Shown: positions 1 through 11,099 of the stretch, piece by piece | How positions within the stretch are numbered: the first letter of the stretch is position 1 | Layout of the letters: every line of letters begins with the position of its first letter | NCBI GenBank assembly: GCA_003290165.1 | Contig: QNQO01000460.1 | Span: 620,001-684,000 of the forward strand | Reading direction: 5' to 3' | From: Berberis thunbergii | Lineage: Eukaryota > Streptophyta > Magnoliopsida > Ranunculales > Berberidaceae | DNA length: 64,000 bases | Notes under the pieces: generated by a model | The model's input: only the letters and a program-made list of their open reading frames with translations | Told to the model about the DNA's origin: nothing | Database searches by the model: none | Program-made: the position numbers and the translations under genes

Positions 1-2206
1 ATAGCTAGACTTTTTATTACCTTTTATATCAGCCCATAACCAGTTTTGGGCACACATCAAAGCTTCTAATGTCTTTGGATGAAGTCCCTTGCGATGTGGA
101 CTAACAAATCTACCACCCGTATTAAATGCAGATTCGAAAGCAACTGTAGAAACTGGAACTGCTAAAATGTCTCTCGCAACCCGATTCAAGGTCGGATATT
201 TGCTTCCATTACTCTTCCACCAATTCAAAATGTCAAAATTTTGTTCTGGAGGTATAACAACATCCGTCAAATAGTAATCCAACTCCGACTTGACTGTACT
301 ACTAGATGCATCTCTGGAGTTGCGCAGAAATTCCATGAAACCAATATCTAAAACATCATCATCAAATAGACTTTGTGGTTTGCTAACATGTGGTTGACTA
401 TCTCTTGAAGAACTTGCCATAGACCTTGTACTCATTTGATATTCACTTACCAACTCAAAACACGTGTTCTGAACTTCTTGGATTTTTGTTTTGCAACATC
501 CCGATCATAGAGTTTGGAAAAGCAATACTCAATCAATTTCATTTTGAATCGAGGATCCAAAATAGTTGCCACGACCATTATCCCATGGATTGCATTCCAA
601 TACTTGTCAAACTTTTCAACTATGCTCGATGCCATATCTCTTACTATTAAATAATTAGAAGCATGCCACTTATCTAATGACTTTCTAATCCAACAAATCT
701 TATGGAAGAAAATGTTGGCTGTAGGATATTTGGTTCCAGAAAATACTTCAATTGCCTCATAAAACAATTTCAACTTCTCACATATCTCTGATGCAAGCAA
801 CCAATCTTCATGAAGTGGCAAACATTTATATTGTGAATCTCGTTGCTTCAATCTAGAAAACACATCTTTGAAAATCAAGGCAGTCTGAAGCATCAAATAA
901 GTGGAACTCCACCTTGTTTTGCAATCTAAAGCCAACTTCTTGCCACAATCAATTTGCAACTGTCTAGCTGTCTCCAGAAACTTTTTTCCCTTTTTGCCGT
1001 GGCAGTCCAATAAGCAACAGTATTCCGAATTCGTTCAACACCATCACCTATAACTTCTAATACATCCTTAACAATCAAATTTAAAATGTGTGTTGAACAT
1101 CTCATGTGAAATAAAGCACCACCTAACATCATGGTGCCTACATCAAGCTTGTTTAACAAAAGAGTGATCATGCTATCATTAGTTGAACAATTATCCACGG
1201 TTAAAGCAGATAGCTTACGATCTAGATTCCAATCCATCATGCAATCCATCAATGAATCACAAAGAACTTCAGCATTATGAGGGCATGACACATAAATGAA
1301 CCTAACAATAAATATGCAAGAATGTTGAACATATTAATTAATAACATTTAATACATTATTATACTAGTTATAAATGTAAATAGAAAAGAAATATGCATAC
1401 CTTATAACACGACTTTGCAATGCCCAATTGTCATCAATGAAGTGCGCTGTGACAGCCATAAACCCCCTCTTTTGATTACTCGCAGTCCACATATCAGTAG
1501 TAATTGCAATCCTACTTTTGTTCATCTCCAACATTTTCATTGTTTCCACCCTTTCATGATCATAAATCTTCAAGATATCATTTTTTATGGTATTTCTAGA
1601 CACTGCCTCGAACTTTGGTTGGATAACATTCATCATCATTCTAAAACCATAGTGTTCAACCATTGCAAGGGGGTACTCATGCAAAATAATTGCTTTTGCA
1701 ATAGCCTCTCTTGCAAGCTTCTGGTCGAAGCCAGAAGAACTATCAACATTCGACCCAGTCGATGTAGAAATACTCAATATAGGTTGTTGTATGCCCACTT
1801 GACCACCCCTCTTCCTCAATGTAGAAGTACTCAATATAGGTTGTTGTATGCCCACTTGACCACCCCTCTTCCTCAGACACATTTTACTATGATTAAGTAA
1901 ATGACTTGTGCCATTCCTAGTCTCCCCTCCAAGCAAAGTACCACAATAATTGCATTTAGCTTTCTGTACACCGTTGATGGTATTCAATGTAAAGTGATTC
2001 CATGCTTCAGATGTCAACTTCCTTTTTCTTGTTGGTGGTAGCGGTGGTGGAGGAACATTATCATCAACATTATTGTTTTCAACAATGGTAGTAGCGGGAT
2101 TTACTTGCACCTCCCGGGATTGTAAGGCATCCACAGGTGTTTGAGGAGAATGATCATCATCGCAATCCAAAGGGCCACTCTGCTGAGTTTCAACTGGTCC
2201 TGCCAT
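1..2206 (-). pseudogene. hAT transposase pseudogene (BED zinc finger, RICESLEEPER-like), 3' end outside window
   Basis: Would bind transposon ends and cut and paste the element. Exon 1 (about 1401-2206) starts at MAGPVE and carries a BED finger (CNYCG then H and C about 20 residues on) and the DMWTA block that opens the RNase H-like core. A GT-AG intron (1302-1400) leads to exon 2 with TVDNCSTND and CSTHILNL. Two frameshifts are visible: one base short in an A-run near 980 and one extra base near 490-505. Beyond them the C-terminal dimerisation block is recognisable (FESAFNTGGR, near 100-160). Exon 1 also contains a 57-bp tandem duplication near 1760-1880 (QVGIQQPIL twice). The two frameshifts make it a pseudogene unless they are base-call errors in homopolymers. 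Confidence 0.85.
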
Positions 2207-3806
2207 ATTCTACAACAAAGGAAATAAAACTGATTTAGCACTCATTGATTGCCAACCCAAATAAACCTATATATAATAACTTGGTATTTCAAGGCAGTCA
2301 TTAGCATTCCAAAAATAAGATGAAAAACACACACATATATATACACTACTTTGTTCAAATTAAGAAAACAAAAATTATTGGAAATTGATATTTAACAAAA
2401 GCTTTCAAACTGAAATTTTTCTAGGAAAATGATTGATTCTTTATCTTTAGGAGGGAAAATACATTGAAGATATCGGCAAATCAACAAGAAAATAAGATGT
2501 AAGTTACACAAACTCTACATTGCAAATAACCAAGCTCATATCAGAACAAATACAAAATTGCTCCAATCAACAAAAGGTACAACTCATCCAAGATACACAT
2601 AAAGAGTAAAAACGTAAGAGATAACAACACAATGGAGTGAAGAACATTAAACATCTTGTTGAAAACAATAAATTCATTGAGATGTAAACACCATCACTTA
2701 AAATTCTTATGACTAAAAACAAATAAGTCCACTCTAATTTGCCATAAAACACGAGAAATCAGCTAATTTACATAATCTTTGATCAAAATATAACAAAAAA
2801 TTTGAATCACCCGGAGCTAATTTAGTGTGAAACTAAACCATTCACAAATTCAATCTTCATAAAAGTCTTTTGTATTCTTTTTTCAAATCAAAATAATGAA
2901 ACTAAAATAAACAACTCAAAATTTTGCAGTTCATTCTCATAAATTCGTTAAACTTCTTAGCTCATGCAGTTCCGCTGAATTAATCTTCTAACACTGACCA
3001 ATCCAAACACATACATGAAAACAAATTCTCTGTAAAATTCTCAATCAAATTTAAATAAAAAAAACAAAAAATATAATTAAAAAATAATAATTTTGAACCT
3101 TCATTTCAAGCCCCATTTGCACTTTTCCTCTTTATTTCCGTCTCTCTCATCGCCCGATCTAGTAGGGTTGGCAGAAAAATCTATGGAATTGGAGCTGGAG
3201 TGCTTTGAATGGGGAGTTTTCTTTGTTGTAATCTCCGACGAGAGAGATCTCCATTTGGATATTTGGGTGTAAGGAGAATCATTGAGCAGAGGGTTATTGA
3301 GTTGTAATGGCTTTTGAAATGTCGTTGTCTTGAAGAAAAAGAAATGAAGACTGAAGTGAAGAGAAGATAAGAAAAAAAAACGAACTGAAGTAAAGATTGA
3401 AGAACTTACTGGTGGACGATGTCGATGCCTCGATGGGCGGCGGCAGCGGCGGTGAACGGCTTGGTGGTAGTCCTGGTGGAGGTGTGGAGCCGCAGAGGGG
3501 TTGTCTTGAGTCTCGACTCTTGTCTGTGTGAATGTGTGATGTAGAGACAGAGAAGAGAGACGATGGAAACTGGAGAGGGATTAGGAATTTTGGGTTTTTC
3601 GTTTAGTAATAAAAGATTAACAAATTTTTTAAATAAAAAATAATATATATACGCATATCTGTGGCGAATATGACCAAATCCGTATCAACCCCGAATCTAT
3701 AACAGGGGAATGTGCTCCGAAATCCATTAAACTAACCCCATATTTGCCCTATTCGGGAAGGGAAGGAGCGGATATCAATGTAAATGGATTTTTCTGTCAT
3801 CCCTAG
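1..3806 (-). mobile_element. hAT transposon (BED/RICESLEEPER type), right-hand part
   Basis: A hAT element whose transposase is on the minus strand and whose 3' end lies left of the window. The right terminus reads, on the minus strand, CTAGGGATGACAGAAAAATC and ends at about 3806, a typical hAT end. The same flanking DNA occurs again at 13887 without the transposon; there the sequence TCTAGACC follows ATATAA directly, so TCTAGACC (3807-3814) is the expected 8-bp target duplication. 2207-3805 holds the 5' leader: AT-rich DNA, then a GA/CT-rich promoter-like stretch at 3120-3600. The left terminus is not visible. Confidence 0.85.
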
Positions 3807-5235
3807 TCTAGACCCCATATTTGTTAATATCCAATGAATGATAAATGATGGAGTTGGCAAAACACACAACATACAACAAAGGTTTTCATCTCCAAGAGGA
3901 GTTTTGGACATCATTAACCAACATAGACAAACTAATCCTTGTCTAGTCAAATTAACAGTTGCCTCCATCGATGATGATAGAGATTGAACAGTCATCGTCT
4001 CCTTGATTCCATATGACATTCTGATGTAGGTAAACACATATTTAGTACAACGGAAAATAAGGAGAGTGGAAGTTCAGACTTTCAGTTTCTTACGTAGTTA
4101 TCCATATGCAAAGTTAATTTCACTTTGCACCATCGACAAAAATTAGGCCAAAAAAAATAATTTTGGTGAGAGTGAGGAAGACTAGAAAGAACCAAGCTAG
4201 AGAATAGAGACACCTAGAGCTCAATGAGAATCTATTTGTAGTCGGAATTCCATTGAAGACAAACAAGAAATTTTGTCAATGGATTTTTCTGATTTGAGAT
4301 TCCATTGAGAAGACAAAAGAAATCTTAAGCTCAATCGAATGGGCAGTTCCCCAATACACAGTGTTGATGCGGATGGCTCTAAGCTTCCGCAAGTTTGAAA
4401 TGAAACCTTCTTTCGTTTTCATATCATTTCAAGGAAAACCTAATATACATTACTGGAAGTTAAAGTACAAATAACAATCTGTGAAACACATAAAACATCA
4501 AAAAGACGATCAACTTGATCACTCTTTGCTATTGACGACTACATGGATCAACCAAAGGTGATCAAGTTATGTGGTCAGCAACTAAAAAGTAGTGGTTAAA
4601 ACTGCAAAAAAATGCAACTCTATAAATTGCCCAGGCAGAGAAGAAATTTTGATTCAAATAATGTTTGTACATATAATTACCAAAACTTTGTTTCAATGGC
4701 TTCCCTAGTTTTACTAGGAAGAGTCCTGCCACAAATTTCGGATTCAGAATCAGATCAACCCCTGGTAAATGCACATCTTAATCAGGTTGATTAACAATGT
4801 TCTCTGGGGCATTTTGTCAACCATTTAGCCTGAATCAACACCAAGTTTCTATGGGGTCAATAACAGACCTCCAATTGTGATTTTGCCCCCATAAACCCTT
4901 CTTAATCCCCCTTACCCATCCCACCATCAACAAAACCTACCTTATTTTGTATGATCAATGGGTTTTTGGAAATTGATTAAGATTCTACTTAACCCTAAAC
5001 AGACTCACAAACCCTACATTTAACGTAATTGGAATCTGACATAAACAACTCTGACAACAAAAGAATCAGTCGGGCTTCACCAAAACATCAAAGCATCCTA
5101 TAAACTTCTTTAAAACTTCAAGATTATGAGAAAAATAAATAAAAACGAACATCTCATATATATAATAAGACCTAAAATGAGCGAAAAAAAAATCGAAACT
5201 GTGAGAGAAGTTACCGAGTAGTTCCGCAGGGGAAC
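3807..5235. repeat. Duplicated segment, copy 1 (partner 13887-15435)
   Basis: Unique-looking sequence that recurs at 13887-15435 in the same orientation, with many small differences and one MITE inserted in the partner. No convincing reading frame is shared: open stretches of about 75-100 codons on the minus strand (3732-4037 and 13887-14120) diverge by indels and match no family I know. The part near 5150-5235 resembles a 5' leader. It is the outer part of the RopGAP tandem duplication. Confidence 0.8.
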
Positions 5236-5372
5236 TAAAGCGGCAATGCTGGGAGAGTGGTCTGACTAATCCAAGGGTTTGGTGATGAAGAGATGGCGTG
5301 GGAGAGAGCGCGAAAGAGCAAGCGAGAGAGAGAGCGTAATTGTTTTCTGTTGCAGGGTAAGGGTTTTTTTTT

Positions 5373-5460
5373 TCAGAAATTCTAAATGTCGAGGAAGTGG
5401 GCGAGGGAGGGGTTGAAGCCGTTCACTCTCCCTCGAGATACGTGAAAACGCCTCGAGACT
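5373..5460. mobile_element. Mutator-type hairpin MITE, single arm
   Basis: Begins AGAAATTCTAAATGTCGAG like the complete copies at 10373 and 35001, continues through GTTCACTCTCCCTCGAGA to the hairpin loop, then loses the second arm. No target duplication can be assigned. The rest of 5236-5961 is low-complexity CT- and GA-rich sequence without a gene. Confidence 0.65.
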
Positions 5461-6226
5461 GTTTGATACCATTACTCCAACATTTTTGTATAACATCACC
5501 ACATTTCCATCTCATACTATCACCTACTTTATTTTACACCGCCACATTTTTCTTTCATGTGTTTCCTTCTCCACTTAACAACAACAACAACAATAGCTTC
5601 TCTCCCATTGTCGTCAATGTTGTTGCTCCCGTAGTTGCTTCTCTCCCACTTTGCCACATCGACGTTGTTTGTCTGACCCTTTTTTTTTCATTTATTTTTC
5701 TCTTACTCTCTTTTCTTCTAATCAACGACTATTGTCGGCTGCCCTGGCCCGCCCCGCCATCGCTAGCGAGAGCAAAACAGAAAAGAAAAAAAAATAGAAG
5801 GAGGCAATGGCAGTGGCGAGGTGGCTGATGGCAATGACATCGATGCTACTCTTGTTGGTTGTTATTGAGAAGGAAAGAGAAGGTTGCAGCAACATCATGC
5901 TGTTGAGAAGAAAATAGAGGGAAGAAAGAGGAGAAAAAAAAAAGGAAAGAAAATTAATAATTGTGAGACCTTTGTGTGGGCGGACCTGAGAGGGAGGGTG
6001 AGGGTGAGGGTTGGAGCCCAATAGGCCCAACAGGCATGTGGATCCCAAGAGGGGTTGGGTTATCTACCAAGGGGGATCATAGTCCCACATCGCCTGGGTG
6101 CGGGATGGTTATGTGCTATATATGTGCAAGGTTGGATCCCCATAGTAAGAGACATTTTAAAGCCGTGCAGGCCGGTTGGGCCCAAAGCGAACAATATCTT
6201 ACTGTGCGGATCGGGTCGTTACAGAA

Positions 6227-6238
6227 TGGTATCAGAGC
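6227..6238 (+). other. TRIM primer-binding site
   Basis: TGGTATCAGAGC lies three bases after the 5' LTR end, the standard place for priming by the 3' end of initiator tRNA-Met. Confidence 0.85.
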
Positions 6239-6356
6239 CTGACCCAGCCAGAAGTGTGCCACGTGGAGGTGGGCCCTCGGGCAACGTGGACGTTGTGCCT
6301 ATGTGGCCAACGAGGACGTAGGGCCTTAAGGGGGGGTGGACTGTGAGACCTTTGTG

Positions 6357-7261
6357 TAGGGGTGGGCATCCCATCCCGCGATCCCGTTCTCGTCCCGTCC
6401 CGTCCCGATTTTTCCGGGTCTTAATGGGATTGAATAATTTCATCCCGATCCCGTCCCGTCCCGATCTAGAATGGGATGGGATGGGATGAAGATTTTCAAT
6501 CCCGCCAATCCCGTCCCGTCCTGAACTAATTTATTAATATTAATTATTAACATTTTTATTTAATTATTTATTTTAAAATGTGAATGCCCATACAAATATA
6601 CTAATGTATATAACATATTTAATTTTTTAGCATCTCCATGAATATCTCACACATCTCCATGAATATCTCACATTTCTCACTCATAATGGACTATATGGAT
6701 CTAGAGAGATCTTAAGAAACTTCAGTCAATTATTTATCCTTTTCTATTGCTCAAAACATAACTAAGTAGTTTGAGTCTAAGTTAATTGCCTATATTCAAT
6801 GTAGGTGAAGCTTAACATCACTACAGTAGTGCCTTCAGTATGCTAATGTTCAATGATGTCTGCACTTTTACGGTTTTACTTATAGGTTCGAAGAGGGATA
6901 CTGGGTTGTTATTTACAGTAGTGCCTATATCAAAAAACTCAACATTGCAAATGTGCATAATGAAGTGTTCTATGTCTATGATATTGCATAACGAATTGAC
7001 AATAAATCACTGCAGTGTTCTATGATATTGCTTCAAAATTTTGTTTTGTACTGAGTGTAGAAGCTCATTATTTACAGTTTATCACTTCTTGGATGTTGCT
7101 TCAAATTATTTACAGAATTACAGGTATATATTGCTTAAAATTTTTTGGATGTTGCTTCAAATTTTTGGATGCCGCTGATCCCGTCCCGTCCCGATCCCGT
7201 ATGAACGGGATGGGATAGTGATGGGTATATCTCGTCCCATCCCGTCCCGTGCCCACCCCTA
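6357..7261. mobile_element. Non-autonomous hAT element (TAGGGGTGGGCA ends), 905 bp
   Basis: Terminal inverted repeats TAGGGGTGGGCA and TGCCCACCCCTA enclose 905 bp with GGGATGGGATGGGAT-like and CCCGTCCCGTCCC-like arrays near both ends. The perfect 8-bp target duplication CCTTTGTG (6349-6356 and 7262-7269) assigns it to hAT. It sits in the 3' LTR of the TRIM, so it is younger than that insertion. No coding region. The interior (6540-7150) is AT-rich. A relative is at 55374-56790. Confidence 0.93.
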
Positions 7262-7392
7262 CCTTTGTGTGGGCGGACCTGAGGGGGAGGGTGAGGGTGA
7301 GGGTTGGAGCCCAATAGGCCCAACAGGCATGTGGATCCCAAGAGGGGTTGGGCTAGCTACCAAAGGGGATCATAGTCTCACATCGCCTGGGT

Positions 7393-8165
7393 GCGAGATG
7401 GTTATGTGCTATATATGTGCGAGGTTGGATCCCTATAGTAAGAGGCCTTTTAAAGCCGTGCGGGCCGGTTGGGCCCAAAGCGGACAATATCTTACTGTGC
7501 GGATCGAGTCGTTACAATAATAGAGGGGCGAGCAAGGACAGGGACAGAGCAGCAGCGACAGTGACGTTGTTGTTCCTGCTTGTTGTCAGGAAGAGATCAC
7601 AGAGGGAGAAGGAAAGAAGAAAAAAAAGGCTTTATTGATGGTGTCTCTTAGTAAGTTACAAAATTAGTCAAACAACCGATATTGTTTGAAAACAACCGCT
7701 ACCTTGAAAAAATGAAATTTGAATTTCGAAATAGTAATGGTCACACCTGACATTTTCAAACACAATCAGTTGTCAACTTATTAGCGAGATGGTTATGTGC
7801 TATATATGTGCGAGGTTGGATCCCCATAGTAAGAGGCCTTTTAAAGCCGTGTGGGCCCAAAGCGGACAATATCTTACTGTGCGGATTGGGTCGTTACAAT
7901 AATAGAGAGGCGAGCAAGGACAGGGACAGAGCAGCAGTGACAGTGACGTTGTTGTTCCTGCTTGTTATCAGGAAGAGATCACAGAGGGAGAAGGAAAGAA
8001 GAAAAAAAAACTTTATTGATGGTGTCTCTTAGTAAGTTACAAAATTAGTCAAACAACCGATATTGTTTGAAAACAACCGCTACCTTGAAAAAATGAAATT
8101 TGAATTTCGAAATAGTAACGGTCACACCTGACATTTTCAAACACAATCAGTTGTCAACTTATTAG
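7393..8165. repeat. Direct tandem duplication, units of 391 and 382 bp
   Basis: Unit 1 (7393-7783) and unit 2 (7784-8165) both start GCGAGATGGTTATGTGC and end CAACTTATTAG. Each has the last part of the TRIM 3' LTR, the ATAAT duplication and about 250 bp of flank. Unit 2 lacks 9 bp in the GCCGTGCGGGCC region. Because TRIM sequence is included, the duplication followed the TRIM insertion. Confidence 0.92.
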
Positions 8166-8176
8166 TCCAATAGAAC

Positions 8177-8452
8177 TAGGGTTGAAAATCGAACCGACTT
8201 TGGTTGGTTTCAAAAAGTTCAAACCGAAACTCAACCGACCATTAACAAAATCGAAACCGAATATATTCTAATTTATGCAAACTGTACCGAACCGACTAAA
8301 ATTAAACCAAAACCGAACCTATATTATTTTTATATAAAATATATATTATTTATTATATATATTCGTTGGTTCAGTTTTGTCAGTTAAAATCATATAGAAA
8401 CCAAAAACTGAACCGATCACTTCGGTGCTTCAGTTTTTTATTCAACCATAAA
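8177..8452. mobile_element. hAT-type MITE with AACCGA/TCGGTT repeats
   Basis: Ends TAGGGTTGAA and TTCAACCATA with subterminal AACCGAACCGAC/GGTTCAG motifs in opposite orientation. It is related in style to 14840-15148 and 27794-28878. Flanks AATAGAAC and AATGAAGC match at only 5 of 8 positions, so the target duplication is decayed or misplaced. Confidence 0.6.
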
Positions 8453-8856
8453 TGAAGCTTCCCAGTGTTTAAGTTTCCATTTCGTGCTTCTCACCTTTAT
8501 TTATTTATTCTTATTATTATTTTTTTCTTTTCACACAGTAAACTAGAATTCCGTGCTTCTCAGGCTTATTTATTTATTTTATTTTTATCATTTCAGAAAC
8601 TAAAGAGTGTGGCCGTTGTATTGAAAATAAATGTAAGAGCATTAACTAAAAATTCAGTGCATCACTACGCCATAATTGCAATTTTGTAACACAATCAAAA
8701 TTTTAATTGTATCATTCTTCAAGTGTAGCAACAGTTGTATTAGTTTATTTTTTTAGTCACTGCTTTTATATGATACAATTCTAAGCCTAGCTCTTAAATT
8801 GTGTTACCAAAATGATTTATTTAAAGCGATTCATAATCTGATCTAATGGTCACGAC
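8453..8856. other. Stretch with no recognisable gene
   Basis: AT-rich DNA with two short similar T-rich stretches (8465-8590 is a rough internal duplication around TTTATTTATT). No gene, repeat end or RNA recognised. Confidence 0.5.
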
Positions 8857-9180
8857 CAGTATCAAAGTTGAAGCTAAAAATATTTGAAATTTGCGAACTT
8901 AACTAAAATCCTAATGCAATTTCATAGAAAAAATAGTTTTATGAGCATCAAATTTTGTATGAGTTGGCTAATGGTATATGTTATTATTGAAGATTTTATA
9001 CCACTTGTAAACAAATAATTTTTTTTAAATGCTGCAATTACATATAAAATTAAATTGAATTTTTTTTTGGGCCTATAGACATAAAAATGCATAGAGAACA
9101 ATTAATTGTCAATGGTCTTAAAGAAATCTTATGCTTCAAGAGAATCGACCTTGGGTCCGTTAGTAAAAATTATATACTTC
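8857..9180. repeat. Repeated segment, copy a (also 10051-10372 and 16485-16620)
   Basis: Starts near GTATCAAAGTTGAAGC and runs to AAAAATTATATACTTC. Copy b (10051 onward) is nearly the same but carries a hairpin MITE in this last motif. Copy c in the right-hand duplicate is more diverged. Copy a preserves the empty site of the MITE at 10373. Confidence 0.85.
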
Positions 9181-9393
9181 ACAAGAGATCTTCACCTTCA
9201 AAGGGGGAGAGGATCTCATAGGGTCTTCTTCTTCTTCTTAATATCTATCTGTTCTACTACTTCTACTCCTTCTACTTGTTCTTCACAAGAGATCTTCACA
9301 GAAGGAGGAGAGGATCCCACCCAGAAAAAACCCCTTTGAGAGGATCTCCACCACCACCGTCTCCGCATCCGTTGTCACCATGGTTGGCTAGAC

Positions 9394-9600
9394 TTGCTCG
9401 ATTCAGCATCACATGCTAAGCATCCATCCAATCCACATCAGAAGATGAATATAGGTAAGAAGATTGGGTTGTTGTTTGCAGGAATTGTTGGGATCACGCA
9501 GGTTGCAGTTTTCGGGTTTTTAGGTTTTAGAAGATGGGAGATTTCAAAGATTAACATGATGTCGAATTGGGGGTTTTTTTTAGGATACACAGATTATGAT
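9394..9600 (+). CDS. Possible small single-span membrane protein or gene fragment
   Basis: An open frame from 9394 contains an internal ATG at 9445 followed by MNIGKKIGLLFAGIVG and a hydrophobic run ending FGFLGFRR, so a protein starting there would have one predicted membrane span from about residue 7 to 27 and a basic residue pair after it. A CT-rich leader with repeated CACAAGAGATCTTCAC (9180-9300) precedes it. The frame then runs into a T-tract (9626-9637) and MITE-like sequence. I do not recognise the family. It could be a captured exon or chance; there is no sign of a full gene around it. Confidence 0.25.
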
Positions 9601-9639
9601 GAAGATGGAGAGTTCTCTGTCGATTTTTTTTTTTTTTGC

Positions 9640-9870
9640 CCATTTGATGCCCACGTGACTGGCATGCGCGGGAGTGCACGTGCCTGGCACCATCCAGGCG
9701 GAACTCCAGTGCATTTTAGAATTTTCGCTTTCATTCCCACCATTGATCACAAAATCAAATGGTGGATGTGGAGTGATACATCAATTTAGCCTAAAATGTA
9801 AGAGTCCCCTCATGGATTCCCATAACATAAGATTTCATGCAACCAAACACACCCTAAGAGGCTTTTAAAG
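9640..9870. mobile_element. Remnant of a hAT-type MITE end
   Basis: The stretch ends with a motif that reads on the minus strand CTTAGGGTGTGTTTGGTTGC, a common plant MITE terminus also present at about 34118. The other end and target duplication are not identified. Confidence 0.4.
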
Positions 9871-10050
9871 GTTTTTGTTTTCATAAGACTTTCCAATTCA
9901 TCCGTTAGTGACACCCGTGGATTATCTAGGAGCACCCCATATATCAAATTGAATTCGGTGTGTTTCAATTTTAAGCCAAAATAAGATTACAATATTGATA
10001 ACCTTACCATAAGGCAAACAAGTGTAATGACTAGAATACATAGCTAAAAT

Positions 10051-10750
10051 AAGTATCAAAGTTGAAGCTAAAAATATTTGAAATTTGCGAACTTAACTAA
10101 TATCCTAATGCAATTTCATAGAAAAAATGGTTTTATGAGCATCAAATTTTGTATGAGTTGGCTAATGGTATATACTATTATTGAAGATTTTATACCACTT
10201 GTAAACAAATAATTTTTTTAAAATGTTGCATTTACATATAAAATTGAATTGAATTTTTTTTTGGCCGGACCTATAGACATAAAAATGCATAGAGAACAAT
10301 TAATTGTCAATGGTTTTAAAGAAATCTTATGCTTCAAGAGAATCGACCTTGGGTCAATTAATAAAAATTATAGAGAAATTCTAAATGTCGAGGGAAAGGG
10401 CGAGGAAATCAGCGAGGGAAATGATCTGGCGAGGTGAGAGCCGTTCATTTCCCTCGAGATCCGCGTGAAAAAAGTCAACACACGGATCTCGAGGAAAATG
10501 AACGGCTCTCACCTCGCCAGATCATTTCCCTCGCTGATTTCCTCGCCCTTTCCCTCGACATTTAGAATCTCTCAAAATTATATACTTCCAACTATCACAC
10601 TAACAAAGATAAAAACAATTGAATGAACAATTTTCATATTGTTATTATACATTATATAATTATTTTTTGTATCGCTATTTATATATTAAAAATGTTTTGA
10701 AAGTTGAGGAGAGACTATTGCCTCTAATCCCTTAGTAGGTCTTGTGTTAG
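10051..10750. repeat. Repeated segment, copy b, with hairpin MITE inside
   Basis: Matches 8857-9180 up to the MITE, and after the MITE (10574 onward) matches 17400-17760 including CATTATATAA and AATGTTTTGAAAGTTGAG. This links the left and right halves of the tandem duplication. No gene. Confidence 0.8.
10373..10573. mobile_element. Mutator-type hairpin MITE, 201 bp, complete
   Basis: Starts GAGAAATTCTAAATGTCGAG and ends with its complement. The element is almost one palindrome, with arms of about 90 bp and a loop near 10470. The flanks are a perfect 9-bp duplication AAAATTATA (10364-10372 and 10574-10582), the Mutator signature. The uninterrupted target occurs in copy a near 9170 (AAAAATTATATACTTC). 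Confidence 0.95.
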
Positions 10751-11099
10751 TTGGGTTCGTTGGCTCGATTGGGGGTGGCCAGGGAATCTGCAGGGGTGGT
10801 ATTCGGTGTCAGTTGGGTGGTGGGGGTTGAACGGAAGGGGTGAATATGGCTCGGTGATAAGCGGTGGTGGTGCCCTTAGAAGGGAAAATATTACAGTAAA
10901 AGAAAAAAAAATTCATGCAAGTGAGGTCATGGAGATTCAAAGGTTAATGTGGCGCATTGAAAACGTGATTTCTTAGTAAAATAAGTAAGAAAATAGGTTG
11001 AAAGAGAAACTTAAGTTGGCAGTGGGTTTTTAGCTGAATTCTTCGCAAGCAACTTTGTTCATAAACGTAAAGAGCAAAAAAACATACAAAACAAGCACA

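Larger units (their letters stand above)
5962..7516 (+). mobile_element. TRIM (short non-coding LTR retroelement), complete, interrupted by a hAT MITE
   Basis: Two 262-bp LTRs start TGTGAGACC and end GTTACA. The 5' LTR is 5962-6223. The 3' LTR is 6342-7516 once the 905-bp MITE (6357-7261) and its duplicated 8 bp are subtracted, which leaves exactly 262 bp. The 118-bp interior starts with a primer-binding site TGGTATCAGAGC (6227-6238), complementary to initiator tRNA-Met as in many plant retroelements, and ends with a purine tract (6328-6341). The flanks are a perfect 5-bp target duplication ATAAT (5957-5961 and 7517-7521). There is no coding capacity, so it depends on enzymes from elsewhere. 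The LTR has a TATATA stretch near 6117. Confidence 0.93.

Noticed and set aside
1415..1900. 161-codon plus-strand frame
   Set aside because: It is antisense to hAT exon 1, and its repeats are the complement of the 57-bp duplication.
6060..6223. The TRIM LTR as a Cassandra-type LTR carrying a 5S rRNA-like promoter
   Set aside because: The CACATCGCCTGGGTGCGGGATGG motif recalls Cassandra, but I could not see the ordered A box, intermediate element and C box of 5S rRNA.
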